A stretch of DNA of 42,822 nt, from assembly GCA_009746045.1 (NCBI GenBank), contig RPFO01000008.1:1-42822 (forward strand), read 5' to 3'. Positions 19,159 through 29,400 of this stretch are shown here, piece by piece. The notes beneath the pieces were generated by a model that saw only the letters and a list, made by a program, of their open reading frames with translations, was not told the origin of the DNA and made no database searches. Made by a program: the position numbers and the translations under genes. The DNA comes from Mesostigma viride. Lineage: Eukaryota > Streptophyta > Mesostigmatophyceae > Mesostigmatales > Mesostigmataceae. Every line of letters begins with the position of its first letter. The first letter of the stretch is position 1.

Positions 19159-21323
19159 CCCCCCCCGAGGGCAAGGTGCGCCCGATCGCCTGCGGTGAGG
19201 TGCTCCGCAAGCTCGTGGGCAAAGTGATCTGCCGCCAAAAGGCGCCCGAGCTCCGTGCCTTTTTCTGCCCGCCCCTCGCAGCGGGTGAGACCTCGGTGGC
19301 GGCCCAGCTGGGGGTGACGACTCCAGGCGGGGCGGATATCCTCATCCATTCGGTGCAGGCCTACCTCGAGGCCCACCCCACCCACGCTGTCGTCAAGGTC
19401 GACTGCCACAACGCGTTCAACAGTCTGTCCCGCGCCAGCATGTTTGCGGCCGTCATGGAGTCCTTCGAGGACTTGTACGCTTGGACAGCCGTGTGCTACG
19501 GCCAGCCCGGCCAACTGGTTCACATCATGGAGGACGGCACTCGCGGCGGCCTGCTGTCGCGGTCGGGCACCCAGCAAGGGGACCCCCTGGGACCCCTGTA
19601 CTTTGCCGCCCCCCTCCAGGGTTGCCTCCAAGCGGTCCATGCTGCCCACCCGGCGGTCGCTATTCAGGCCTACTTGGATGATATCTACCTGCTGGGCCCT
19701 GTGCCGGACACCACCGCGGCTCTGCTGGCACTGCAGACCGCGGTGGCCGACATCAACCTCCAGTTGACCCTTGCCAAGTGCGCGGTGTACTCGCCCCAAG
19801 GTGATTGCTCCGGCTTTCCGCCCCAGCTCTTGGGCCGGGACGAGCGCCTCCATGGGTTGGATGTCCTCGGCGTTCCGGTTGGCGACCCCGCGTTTGTCAT
19901 CGATGCTCTGCGGGCCGCCCTCGAGGCACGCACTGAGGTACTGCCCTTGATTGCGCGCCTTCATGATTCGCAGACCAAGGGTCTGCTTCTGTGGTTTTGC
20001 GCTCACCCTCGCGTCGTTCACTGGCTCCGGGGCGCTCTTCCGTCTCAGGTCCGGCTGGCCGCCGAGGGCCACGACGAACGCATCCAGTCGGCCTTGGCGC
20101 AGCTGGTCCCGGGCCCCGACCTCCCGCCACATGCTATTCGCATTGCCTCCCTGCCTGCACGGATGGGTGGCTGCGGTCTGACTCGTGCCGCCCGGCTGGC
20201 CCCAGCAGCCTTTTTGGGCTCCGTCGCTCAGTCGTGGGCGGAAAGCTGCCGGCTCCTGCCCCTTTTGGCAACGGCAGCGCCTGACCTCCTGGACCCCAGC
20301 AGCCCTTTGCCCTTCGTCACCGCCATCCAGGAGGCCTATGCTGAGATCCAGCAGGCCTGTTCTCCCGTCCGTGCCGCTCAGGCGGTACAGCGCCACCTCC
20401 CTCGCGGCACTCCCTCGGTCGCCTCCGTTCAATCTCCCGCCGCATTCCCTGCTCGCGTCATCGATAAACACCAGAAAACCTACGCGGGTATTCTGCACAC
20501 GGCTGATTGGATTGCTCTTTTCGCGGACCTCAACGCCCAGGGACGTGCGTGGCTGTTCTCGCTTTCCTTGCGGAGTGTGGGCTCGGCGTACCTTCGTGCT
20601 CTTCCCATGGCCCCCCCATTCGCCTTGGCTCCCAGCCACTACTCGGTGGCGCTCCGGCACCAGCTATTTGCCCCGCAGCCTCTTGTTCCGGCCGGGCGGC
20701 CTTGTGGTAGCTGTGGGCAGCCGCTGGATCCCACGGGGACTCACTACCTTGCCTGCATGGGGGGCCAACAGAATCAGAATTGGTATTTGTATTTGCACAC
20801 TGTCCTCCTGACGGTGGTGCTCGCCATGATTCGGTCGGTTTTCCCCCACGCGAACATCCGGTCCGAGGATGCGGATGGCGCTGCCTTCTATTCCCCCAAC
20901 CACCGGCCTGACATCGTGGTGCTGGACTTTGAGGGGGGTGGCCGGCATCTGCTTATTGACGTTTCGGTGGCGCGGCCCTTGGCTCTTAGCCACGTGGCTG
21001 GGGCCTCCCTCACGGCAGGTTACACGGCGGACCGGGCGGAGCGGGCCAAGCTCCTGGCCTACGGCGACGTCGGGCACCATCGTGTGGTGCCCTTTGTCCT
21101 GGAGGAGTTTGGGGCCATGGGGCCCCTGACCTCCGCCTTCTTCAAGGAGTGTTGCCGGCTCCGGGAGGACCGGCTGGACCTGGAGGGCCAGCGGGCCCCA
21201 TGGTCGGCGCGGACCTGGACGTCATATTGGCGTCAGCGCTTGTCGGTGGCGCTGACTCGGGCCATGGCGGACATCATGCTCCGCCGTACGCGGGCTGATT
21301 TTGCGGTGCAGCAGGGCTATTAG
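19159..21323 (+). CDS. LINE-B polyprotein part 5: reverse transcriptase + RLE endonuclease
   Basis: This long open stretch (~720 codons) ends at the TAG before CTTCCTCCC-like 3' UTR sequence. Reverse transcriptase blocks are KVRPIACGEVLRKLVGK, VVKVDCHNAFNSL (motif A Asp at 19401), SGTQQGDPLGPLYF and YLDDIYLLG (catalytic pair at 19671-19682). After a ~300-residue thumb and linker comes the CCHC knuckle CGSC..HYLAC (20703-20756). The restriction-like endonuclease core is RPDIVVLDF (Asp at 20910) followed by LLIDVSV (Asp at 20958). It would nick target DNA and prime cDNA synthesis in the nucleus. All catalytic residues I can place are intact. A 549-codon frame on the opposite strand (19011-20660) is a shadow of this GC-rich gene. 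Confidence 0.85.
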
Positions 21324-21468
21324 GTTCCTCCCGTTAGGCGTTTCCATTGGTCTTATCGTAGTATAGAGCTTTGACATGGCTCTGTATATAGGTTTATAGC
21401 TGGGCGTTTGCTTTGGTTTGAGTGATTTCACTCTGCTGTAAGTAATTATATTTTTAATATATATATAC
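21324..21468 (+). other. LINE-B 3' UTR and tail
   Basis: 145 bases ending in AGTAATTATATTTTTAATAT plus (TA)n. The same tail is seen at 1-82 and in LINE-C (to 13454). It is the region expected to be recognised by the element's reverse transcriptase. There is no poly(A). Confidence 0.75.
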
Positions 21469-21470
21469 AT

Positions 21471-21858
21471 AGCTCTTGATAAAGATGATAATTGATCACC
21501 GCAGAGTTGTTTGAACAAAGCTGATAAACCTGATGATTTGTGCCCAGTTTTATCAGTTCTTTCACTTTCATCATGGTCCTGATAAATCTGATAATGTATC
21601 GCCCCAGAGTGCTCCTGATAAATCTGATGATTTATTGCCCCTTTTTTATCAGAAAAAGCTGCATCAAACTGAGCACTTTTTATCTGTTTTCATCAGTTTT
21701 ATCAGGCAAAACAAGCCATTATCGGGCCATTATCGGGCCATTATCAGGCATTTATCAGGCGTTCATCAGGATTTATCAGCGTTTATCAGCGTTTATCAGG
21801 ATTTATCAGGTGCAAAACAGGGGAAATCTGATAATATCAGGACCCGATTTACTTGTGA
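21471..21858. repeat. TTATCAG-type minisatellite downstream of LINE-B
   Basis: Homologous to 143-548 (GATAAAGATGAT, ACCGCAGAGTTG, then TTATCAGG/TTATCAGC variants), diverging after AATATCAGGACC. Its position right after the LINE tail in both cases suggests a preferred target or a segmental duplication. Confidence 0.8.
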
Positions 21859-22329
21859 ACCTTTAAGAAGACGCGGCACAATAGCTTCTTAGAACTTCAA
21901 GCGCTTCTTCAGTAATTCCGTGTTCACTCTCAAAATTCGGATGTTTGAGCCTTGAGGTGACAATGAAAAGAAATGTGAGACGAAATTTCCTTGGAACTAA
22001 GATCGCATGCCTTGCTCATATGTGTCAAACAACACGTACATCAGTAACCGTACATACGCGCATGGACAGCTAGGCTCCCACCGTGACACAGCAAGGTACC
22101 AATCCCCTCGCAGTGTGATGATGGAAATAGGTTGTCCCATCATTGTTGAAGGGAAATAAATTGAAAGGCATGGTTGGTGGCCACGGTGGTATGGAGTATG
22201 ACCACACTTCCATAGTCAGAACTTCCCTGTGGAATCATGCTTGACACCAAGAACACCCACCCACGTTAAGTGAAGGCAGTCTCTTCTGGCAATTAACCAC
22301 CCAATCAGGGATATCAATGGGTCCTATTG
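21859..22329. other. Spacer with a relic of the TTAA-1/TTAA-3 core
   Basis: Bases ~22055-22215 resemble the core segment of TTAA-1/TTAA-3 elements (GTGTGATGATG, CATCATTGTTGAAGGGAAAT, GGCATGGTTGGTGGCCAC). No ends are visible. The remaining bases show no gene. Confidence 0.55.
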
Positions 22330-23552
22330 TTAGGACCCTGGCTTATTGTCCACCCCGAGACGGCCGCCCGCCTCGGGGTTGCCGGACCCCCGCCGCCGCC
22401 AGCGCCCCCCTCCTCGGCCGCGGACTACCAAGTCCCCGCCTTGCAGGAGGGCTGCCTTGCCACCGACGACGTCGTCCCCCCCTTCACTTTGAAGAAATTG
22501 GACGGCGCCCTTGCTCGCCTGCGGTACGATGCGGCGGTCGGTGCCGACCACCTTTCTGCTGAGCTGCTGAAGACCCCTGATCCGGCGGTTAGGGATCTTC
22601 TGCTGGCGTTCTGCAACCGTGTCCTGCTCTCTGACGAGCCTCAGCCTGCTGAGTGGCAGACAGCCATCCGCGTCATGCTGTACAAGAAGGGCTCTGCTGC
22701 TGACCCCGGTAACTACCGGGGTGTCTGCCTCCAGAGCGCCGCGCTGAAGGTCTTCATGCGCATGATGCTGCACAGGCTCCGCGCCGCGCTGGACCCACAC
22801 CTGGGTGAGTCTCAGATGGGTTTCCGTCGTGGTCGTAACACTGTCATGGCTGTGTTTGTCGCGCGCCGGTTGATGGAGGAGGTGCGTCGCCTTCCCCCTG
22901 ACAGTTTGCCGCTGGTCTTCATTTTTGTTGACTATATCAAGGCCTTTGACACGGTTCTCTGGGAGGCTCTTTGGGCCATCCTAGCTCTGGATCGGGTACC
23001 ACCTGCGTTTATTACTGCCATTCGCCGACTGTATGAGGGCTCACAGGCAGTAGTGCGGACTGCGGAAGGCACCACCCCACCATTCCCCCTTCACCACGGG
23101 GTGTGGCAAGGTTGTGTCCTGTCCCCATACATACCTGTTCATTATTGTCGTGGATCACGTCATGCGCCGGGCACGTGCGCGCTTTACTGCTCTTAAGGGG
23201 TTCGAGCCAGGCTTGGACATCCTTAACGAGAAAGAGCACGGCGGGGTTAGACCTGGTTACCGCCTTGCCGACCTGATTTATGCGGATGACACCACCCTTA
23301 TCGCGAGCCCCGAGCACATTCAGACCTGGCTGGACTGTCTGGGCCTGGAGGCGCGGGCGGTGGGGTTGGAGATTAGTGTCAAAACTGAGGCGATGGTGAT
23401 TGGAGCCTCCAGTATACCACCGCTGCCGCGCCTGCTCGACGGGGCGGAGGTCCCGTTCCGCGATCGCTTCAAACTGTTGGGGAGTTGGCTTCCTGACACT
23501 GCAGACGATGTGGACACCCGCATCGGCCTGGCCTGGGCCAGGCTCCGTTCGC
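22330..23552 (+). pseudogene. LINE-2 reverse transcriptase, 5'-truncated and interrupted
   Basis: A different LINE clade from LINE-B. Visible blocks are LRYDAAVGADHLSAELLK, AEWQTAIRVMLYKKGS, NYRGVCLQSAALKVF, QMGFRRGRNTVM, FVDYIKAFDTV (motif A Asp at 22930), GVWQGCVLSP, then after a frame change YLFIIVVDHVM and YADDTTLIA (23279-23290). The frame change is a 4-base ATAC duplication near 23131-23138. The endonuclease domain is absent, so the copy is 5'-truncated. Protein continues to WARLRS at 23551, where a hAT element interrupts it; the C-terminal part resumes at 28230. The thumb plus YGAEAW region is typical of APE-type LINEs (RTE/CR1-like). Confidence 0.8.
23545..23552. repeat. hAT target-site duplication, left
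   Basis: CCGTTCGC, identical to 28229-28236. Removing one copy and the insert restores the LINE-2 codons for Arg-Ser-Leu-Asn. Confidence 0.9.
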
Positions 23553-23849
23553 CCGGGTTGGCAAATACGTGTGCGGGGTATAATACGTGGACTTGAAATA
23601 CGCGTATTATACGTGGGGGGTATAAAATACGCGGCGGTAAAATACGTGACAGTTTTTGCGGTCCAATTGTCAGTCACCCAATTAGCACGCTCCTTGATGA
23701 TGGTCATGCAGTTATTGCAACTGAAATTTGGTGTATATGCTTATTTATTAACATCTTCCATTTATGCCCTGCAATCCCATCTGATTATGATTTGTTAAAT
23801 GCAGGGGGGAGCATGCTGCAACGGGAATTGTAAGGAATCAATTAATTAA

Positions 23850-24403
23850 TTAATTGTAAGGAAAGCCATCCACTATATAATGCATGAGAGGACATAAGAC
23901 ACAAGAGGCGCTCTCAGCCGCATTGAAGGCAATGCCGTTCTCGATAAAAAATTCGGCAGCCAGCAGCTGGACACCTTTCTCGTCGACGGGAACCAGCCAT
24001 TTGGTGATGCTCAGCTGGCCTTTGCTGGGAACCGACGACAAGTCAGCCGGCGCAGCCCCTCCCATCTCCGCCATTGCCTGTTCAAATTGTGCTGCTTCTT
24101 GGCGTCTGACTGCTGCGACTTGTTGTTATACATCCTGAGAAACCTGCTCCGGATATTCGGTGGAATTTTGTCGCAGGGTAACATCCCTTCCCCTGCGATT
24201 CCGGCAAAGTGTGCACGGACTCGGAATACGCTGATTGCCCCCGCCCCGTATGAGAACTTCTTGTTGCAAAATGAGCAGAACTTATTCGACACAAACTGCG
24301 TTTTGTTACTAACAGCATCTGTGCCTGCTTCTTTCTTCTCGAGAACGAAATCCCATTCAGGCCCTTTCTTCTTCATGGCTGCAAATCGAAAATGGCTGCA
24401 CAC
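23850..24403 (-). pseudogene. hAT transposase N-terminal remnant (BED finger)
   Basis: Read on the minus strand from 24403. Residues 43-77 form a BED-type zinc finger (CSFCNKKF, then RVRAHFAGIAGEGMLPC), followed by DKIPPNIRSRFLRMY, as in plant hAT transposases. After a frame slip near 24075 the next frame continues SITKWLVPVDEKGVQ and FFIENGIAFNAAESAS, matching the hAT segment that precedes the RNase H-like core. The catalytic core and dimerisation domain are missing. The BED finger binds the element's subterminal DNA in functional relatives. Confidence 0.75.
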
Positions 24404-25262
24404 TGTCGCACAGTCGCACTGGCCTCGTCGTCGCTATATTGCATTACACCGTCAGTAGCACAGCTGGCATTTGCTGGCACACTGTTATTATGCGTTATGT
24501 ACCTAGTCCTACATATGTAGCTGTCTCCTACCGGCCAAACATTTTGCAAGGCTTGCGTTTAACACGTCGTTTGTATCCAGTCCTATGGAGAGGACTGAGT
24601 TGAACTCAGTCCTCTCCAGAGGATCGAGTTTTTGGGTTTCGTAGAAAATTCGCCCCGGTCAGAATGTTTGACAAAAAAATTCTCTCAAAATTTATTCAAA
24701 TACTACGTGAAAAGATCTTTCTTGGACATATTTTTGCGTTTTTTTTTATTTGATTTGGACGGTCAAATGTACGGTCAAAGTACAGGTGGTAAGGGTACTT
24801 TTTCACGTGAAACGTGCGTTCCGGAAATGCACGACCTAGCCATGGCGGCTTGCGCCCATGCATGCAGTTTACGTTTGCGGAAGAGTTAGCTGGCCAAACT
24901 CAGTAAATAGCTTTTATATGTCATATATGTAGATGATACAACTCAACTTTTGGCTCGCGGGGATGCGATTTAGCAGGTGTCGGCGCTGTTCTTGCTAGAA
25001 AAAACTGCGATCAGACAGGTCGACGGAATTGACGACTGTGATTGCGTTCCGGCGCAAGTTCGAGGGTTTATAGGTTTCTTTCTACCTTTTATCGTGCATA
25101 GTATTAGAATAAATTGAGTGGCAAGCATAGATTTGATGATTTCGACCTCTCTGTCACGTCATGGTTTGTGTACCGCAAAGTGCCAGTTTTGCGGGCACCG
25201 CCTGGGCCAAGGTAACGCCGTCCGTGCCTGGTAAAGCTGGAATATCGTCGCCTCATCGCTTC

Positions 25263-26970
25263 TTAACCCCTAAATGGTCTGGCTGCCGATTTTCCGCCTA
25301 AAACTGAGTTACAGCCGACACGTCGGCCCCTTCTCGGGGGACCAAATGCCGCGAAAACTATTGAGAATTAGGAAACGTTTAGCTGAGAAGATCGAAAGTT
25401 TATAATTTTCCTCACAGCATGGTACTAGGGTTCGCATACTTCTGACAAAGTTATAGAGGTGTTCTGGCCGGTCAAAGTACAAGGGGTCAGGGTACTTTTT
25501 CACGTAGAACGTGCATTCCGGAAAACGACGACCTGGCCATGGCGGCTTGCGCCCACGCATGGCATTTACGTTTTCGTTCGAATTTTCTGACCAAACTCAG
25601 GAAATTGATTTTATACGTCCTAAAGATGATACAGGCCAATTTTTGGTTCGCGGGAATGCCATTTGATAGGTGTCGGCAGCGTTCTTGCTGGAAAAAACTG
25701 CGATCAGGCCGGACGATAGAAACGTTGACAGCAATAACTTTCCGGCGTATTTTAAAGGATATATCGGTTTCTTTGTACTTTTTATGATGATTTGTAGTCG
25801 TAAACGTGCAAGGGTGGCCAGAAATCGTCGAATCTAGCGACCATGCTGCACAACTTTGGTGTGCCGAAATGCGCCATTTTGCGGCCACCGCCTGGGCCAA
25901 GGTAATGCCAGCCATGCCAGGTAAAGCTGAGTTATCGTTTTCCTATCGATGTTTGACGTTTATATATACGTTCTAGCTTGTGTAGCACATTCTTTTTGCA
26001 TTATTCATGCTCTTTCTTGACCATGGCCTGGCCCCTTCCTAAAACACCATTCTTAGATGCTTCCCTCAGTCAGTTGACCTGCCATAGTGTGATGGTGATA
26101 AGTTTTAGAGGCTGTATGGGTTTGAATACCTCCATATATGTTTGTTATACATTTCCCACACACATATTGCATGAGTGTGAGGCAGTTGGCTGGTCTCTGT
26201 GGCATCATCAAGCATGTACCCGGTGAGTAGAAGCTTCCCATTGTCAGCATGTGCCACCAGGTGTGCTGGCCATCACCTGGCAAGCTATAGCAGCTTAGGC
26301 CTAGTTTATCCTTGCTAGGGCAAGCTGAAATAGGCTTAAAATCACTAGTTTGTTGGTGGCTGCCTCCTAGAATGCATGCCTTGCGTAGGGTATCCGTACC
26401 ACGTTACCTACGTGCATGGACAAGGTGGCACCTGCACATAGGTGCCATGTAAGGGCAGTGTGATGATGCAGTTATGTTTCCCCATCATTGTGGAAGGGAA
26501 ATGTATTGTGTGGCATGGTTGGGGGACATTTTTAGTAGGTATTAGTAGGTAGTATGCCCACCCCTACCCCTTTGGTTGCTTTTTACCAACGGTACCCCTA
26601 TGGGCTGTACTGGGTGTAACTGCTGGTATACCCACCCAAATGATGACCCCAATGGCTCAAACTGTTCAGCAACTAATTGTTTATCATCCCTGAAGTGGTA
26701 GGTGCCTAGCTCTTACAACATAATTCAAAATGCACATTCTACCAAAAATGAAAACGCTCGTCTTGACCCCCCTGACTTTGACGGCAGTTATACATGGCCT
26801 ACCCTGCATATATGTAAGGTTGTGATATACCAACCCGAAGGGCAACTCATGGACATGCTTGGCCCCCAAGGACAGCCATTGGATATGGGTGGGTTGGATG
26901 GCATCTGGTTTGCAAAATTGTGAAGTTACAGCCGATGCATCGGCAGTATTTCTGCCCATTTAGGGGTTAA
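25263..26970 (+). mobile_element. TTAA-1 element, complete copy III
   Basis: Runs from TTAACCCCTAAATGG to CCATTTAGGGGTTAA, 1708 bases, with the right palindrome GCCGATGCATCGGC at 26931-26944. It is very similar to copy I, so both moved recently. The empty site is seen in TTAA-3 copy B at 34930-34940 (CTCATCGTTTCTTGATGTTC, TTGA instead of TTAA). Confidence 0.9.
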
Positions 26971-27254
26971 TGTTTGTACATGAGTTTGAGCTTGCAAGGA
27001 GTTGTCAGGTTCAAGTCTTGATGCGCTTTCTTGACCGTTGCCTGCCCCTCTCTAAAACCCCATTTTCAGATGATGTTACCAGGCGTTTGCCTTACCCCAG
27101 TGTAGTTGTGCAGGCTTTTAGGAGCTGTACAGGTTTGAACACCTTCATAGATGTTAGTTATTCCTATGCTTCGTTTATACTGCATGGTTATGTGGCCATG
27201 GGTTGCATCAAGGGTGCTTTCAAGCTTATGCGGGTGAGTGAAAAGTCTTGGTGA
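26970..27254 (+). CDS. Exon-like core frame of TTAA-3 (hypothetical)
   Basis: An open frame whose second half (RSCTGLNTFIDVSYSY, ASFILHGYVAMGCIKG) has counterparts in TTAA-3 copy B (RCVGSNTYVYVSYSF..CVAMGCIK, ~35085-35200), in TTAA-1 (7590-7722) and more weakly in copy IV. In the clearest copies the segment is preceded by TTTTAG or TTTCAG and followed by GTGAGT, a splice-donor consensus. The protein is unrecognised. TTAA-3 copy B has a frameshift upstream. It may be a captured exon or simply sequence shared by descent. Confidence 0.25.
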   Translation: MFVHEFELARSCQVQVLMRFLDRCLPLSKTPFSDDVTRRLPYPSVVVQAFRSCTGLNTFIDVSYSYASFILHGYVAMGCIKGAFKLMRVSEKSW

Positions 27255-28228
27255 TAAACCACTGCCATCAGGTGCCAGCAACTATGTTGGCCACACCATG
27301 GCAATGCAAAACAGTTTTAGCCATATCTATTCTTGTTAGAAACACATGAAATATGCTTTAATCTACCCATTATATTGGTGGTTGACACTTATAATATAAC
27401 CCTTTGTTGGTAGGTATCCAAACTCATTCCCTACGTGCAGGCATAGGCTCTCACACATGATAAGGTATAGTATAACTGCAATATGATGATGCAAGTGTGT
27501 TGTCCTGTTATGCTTGAAGGGAAATGAGTTGATTGGGATGGTTGGTGGCCACGGTGGTGTGTAGTATGACCGCACTTACATGCTAGCATTTTGCTAGCAA
27601 AGGCTCAGTCCTCTCCAGAGGACTGGCAGTTTTTGGCGTGTTTCAGGCAGTGGCAGTGGCCAAATTGAGCCCAGTTTTTTGCCACGTTTCAAGAACTTTA
27701 TTTTGCACATGTTTAAGATTTTTGTGCATGCATACGGAATTGATTTATTTTTTTAATACACACCTATACATCAAAAAGTGCCAAATCGCGAGTAAGGGTC
27801 AACACCCGAGTAAAATTCTACATGATCCGGTCCATGTATGATTTTTTACACATATTCCAGACACAGAGCAAGATATTAACTGCTATTAGGCACCTCAAAC
27901 ATATGGGGTACCCCCCTGCCCTTTCTGCTACATGATCTCAAAGTTGGTCAACTCAGTCCTCTCCAGAGGACTGAGTCGGTACAAACGACGTGTTAATGAA
28001 AAGAACTGTACGCATCTACTTCTAGTAGTAAAAATCTCAAATGTGCAGTGAGCGCGCCGCGCCCAGAACCTGGGCACCGCGCCAGTGCCCGCTGCCCGCT
28101 GGTACCCCCGAAAAATTCTAAGTCCAAACCGCGTGGTCAGACGTAAAATACGCGTAAAATACGCGGAGGCCCAAAATATGCTTTATCCCGCATTTTTTCG
28201 CATTCGTACGGCGTACAGACCAACCCGG

Positions 28229-28236
28229 CCGTTCGC
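28229..28236. repeat. hAT target-site duplication, right
   Basis: CCGTTCGC, identical to 23545-23552. Confidence 0.9.
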
Positions 28237-28825
28237 TCAACACCTACTGGCGCTCGAAGGGCCTGGGCGAGCACCGCAAGCGCATGCTCTTCAAGGTCCT
28301 CGTCCTCACAGTGCTCACGTATGGCGCCGAGGCGTGGACAATCACACCCAAACTGGCCGCTCGGCTCAACGGCACGTTTACAGGATGCTCCGACAGGTCC
28401 TTAACGTAGGGTTATACGAGCGCCCGTCGTCAGAGTCTTTGTATCATGGTATGCCTCGTATTTCGGACGAGATTAGGCAGCGTAGGATAGCATTTGTAGG
28501 ACACCTTGCTCACACCAGCCAGGTCGACACCGCCCTTGGTCTGGCCCGCCCCCAGCGGCTTGGCCAGCCAGGGCGACACATTCTGACCTGGCCTGGCCCC
28601 AAGGGCATTCCCAAAAGGGTAGGGAAACCTGTCACGACCTACTACATCCAGATGTTGCTGGACGACCTAGCGGTCCCAGCCCAGTTTGAGAACCGCATCC
28701 ACTCTCTCTCCCGTCTTTGGACTGCCATGCAGGACAAGACGCGGTGGCAGAAGATTGTCAAGGCTCACACGCCCGACCCTGCATGTGGGCAAGCCACCTC
28801 CCCCCAAGAGGAGGAGGCGTTTTGA
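28230..28825 (+). pseudogene. LINE-2 C-terminal region
   Basis: Resumes the LINE-2 protein after the hAT insertion: RSLNTYWRSKGLGEHRK, LFKVLVLTVLTYGAEAWTIT and RLNG in one frame. After a one-base slip near 28370 it continues HVYRMLRQVLNV, SLYHGMPRISDEIRQRRI and FVGHLAHTSQ to the TGA after EEEAF. The YGAEAWT..RMLRQ..RRI.FVGH pattern is the standard region downstream of the reverse transcriptase in APE-type LINEs. About 100 bases of probable 3' UTR follow. Confidence 0.8.
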
Positions 28826-29079
28826 TGAGTAGTGTAGTTAGGATTTTCTAGACTAGATAGATTAGAGTTAGGTTAGTTCGATTACGCGGCTTCCTCCACC
28901 CCACCCATCCATCATGGAATATGTGCTACATGATCTCCCAACGGAGGCATGTTATAATTTATAATTTATTGTCCATCATCCCAATATCACACGTGTAGGC
29001 ATATGACCCATTTTCACCCCTGAATTCACATATTCATCAGACCCATGCACAGCAGATAAGGCATGCTTGGCCAAGTAAG
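28826..29079. other. LINE-2 3' flank
   Basis: Contains TAGATTAGAGTTAGGTTAG-type sequence, probably LINE-2 3' UTR. It also has a ~45-base stretch (28920-28965) found inverted at 1200-1244, which might mark another truncated LINE-2 tail there. No gene. Confidence 0.45.
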
Positions 29080-29096
29080 CTACACTCTGGGCTCCA

Positions 29097-29400
29097 ATTT
29101 TGGTAAAACCCGGGTACAATAAAACCAGGGCAAACGGAGGGTAAAATTTTTTTACCCAAAAGTAAAAACAGGGTACAGGGCAATTCTAGGGTAAAAACAG
29201 GGGTAAATTTTACCCCGTTTTCATCCACTTAGAGCTCGGTATGCCATAGTGTTGGGCAAAAAGGGGGTAAAGTTTTACCACCTGGTAAAAAACAGGTGAT
29301 TTCCGTTTTACCCACCAGGTAATTTCGGGGTAAAACTTTACCCACCAGGTAAACTAGGGGAAAAGAACAATTTACCCATATTTACCCTCTTTTTCCCCGA
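29097..29400. repeat. Left subterminal GGTAAA/TTTACC array
   Basis: About two dozen GGTAAA or TTTACC motifs in mixed orientation, in the position where CACTA transposases bind. Confidence 0.8.

Larger units (their letters stand above)
15186..21468 (+). mobile_element. Near-complete non-LTR retrotransposon, RLE type (LINE-B)
   Basis: Order: five 170-base 5' monomers, a GC-rich leader, a coding region of about 5.16 kb, a 145-base 3' UTR and an AT-rich tail. The endonuclease is the C-terminal restriction-like type (CCHC plus PD..D), placing it with the R2/CRE/NeSL/R4 grade rather than APE-type LINEs. N-terminal PHD and RING-H2 fingers are unusual additions. Identical monomers and long frames suggest a recent insertion. 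LINE-C lies head-to-tail upstream, and a fragment of the same tail lies at 1-82. Confidence 0.85.
24559..27996 (+). mobile_element. TTAA-3 element copy A inside the hAT element
   Basis: Ends TTAACACGTCGTTTGTA (24559) and TACAAACGACGTGTTAA (27996), i.e. 13-base inverted ends with a TTAA duplication. Just inside lie ACTCAGTCCTCTCCAG/CTGGAGAGGACTGAGT-type inverted repeats on both sides. The middle (from GGTCAAAGTAC to about GTAGTATGACCGCAC) is homologous to the TTAA-1 core, but the outer few hundred bases differ. A TTAA-1 element is nested at 25263-26970. Confidence 0.85.
23553..28228. mobile_element. hAT element (copy A) inside LINE-2
   Basis: Termini CCGGGTTGG (23553) and CCAACCCGG (28228), flanked by a perfect 8-bp duplication, the hallmark of hAT elements. 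Subterminal regions carry repeated (A)AAATACG and GTATAATACG motifs on both sides. Inside, on the minus strand, is a decayed BED-finger hAT transposase fragment. A TTAA-3 element occupies 24559-27996, so the hAT element itself is only ~1.24 kb, internally deleted and non-autonomous. Confidence 0.9.

Noticed and set aside
19011-20660. 549-codon minus-strand frame opposite the LINE-B reverse transcriptase
   Set aside because: It is a GC-rich shadow. The plus strand has clear RT and endonuclease motifs, and the minus frame has none.
23836-23862. ATTAATTAATTAATTAATTG as a regulatory site or origin
   Set aside because: A simple short tandem repeat inside a decayed hAT element; nothing supports a function.
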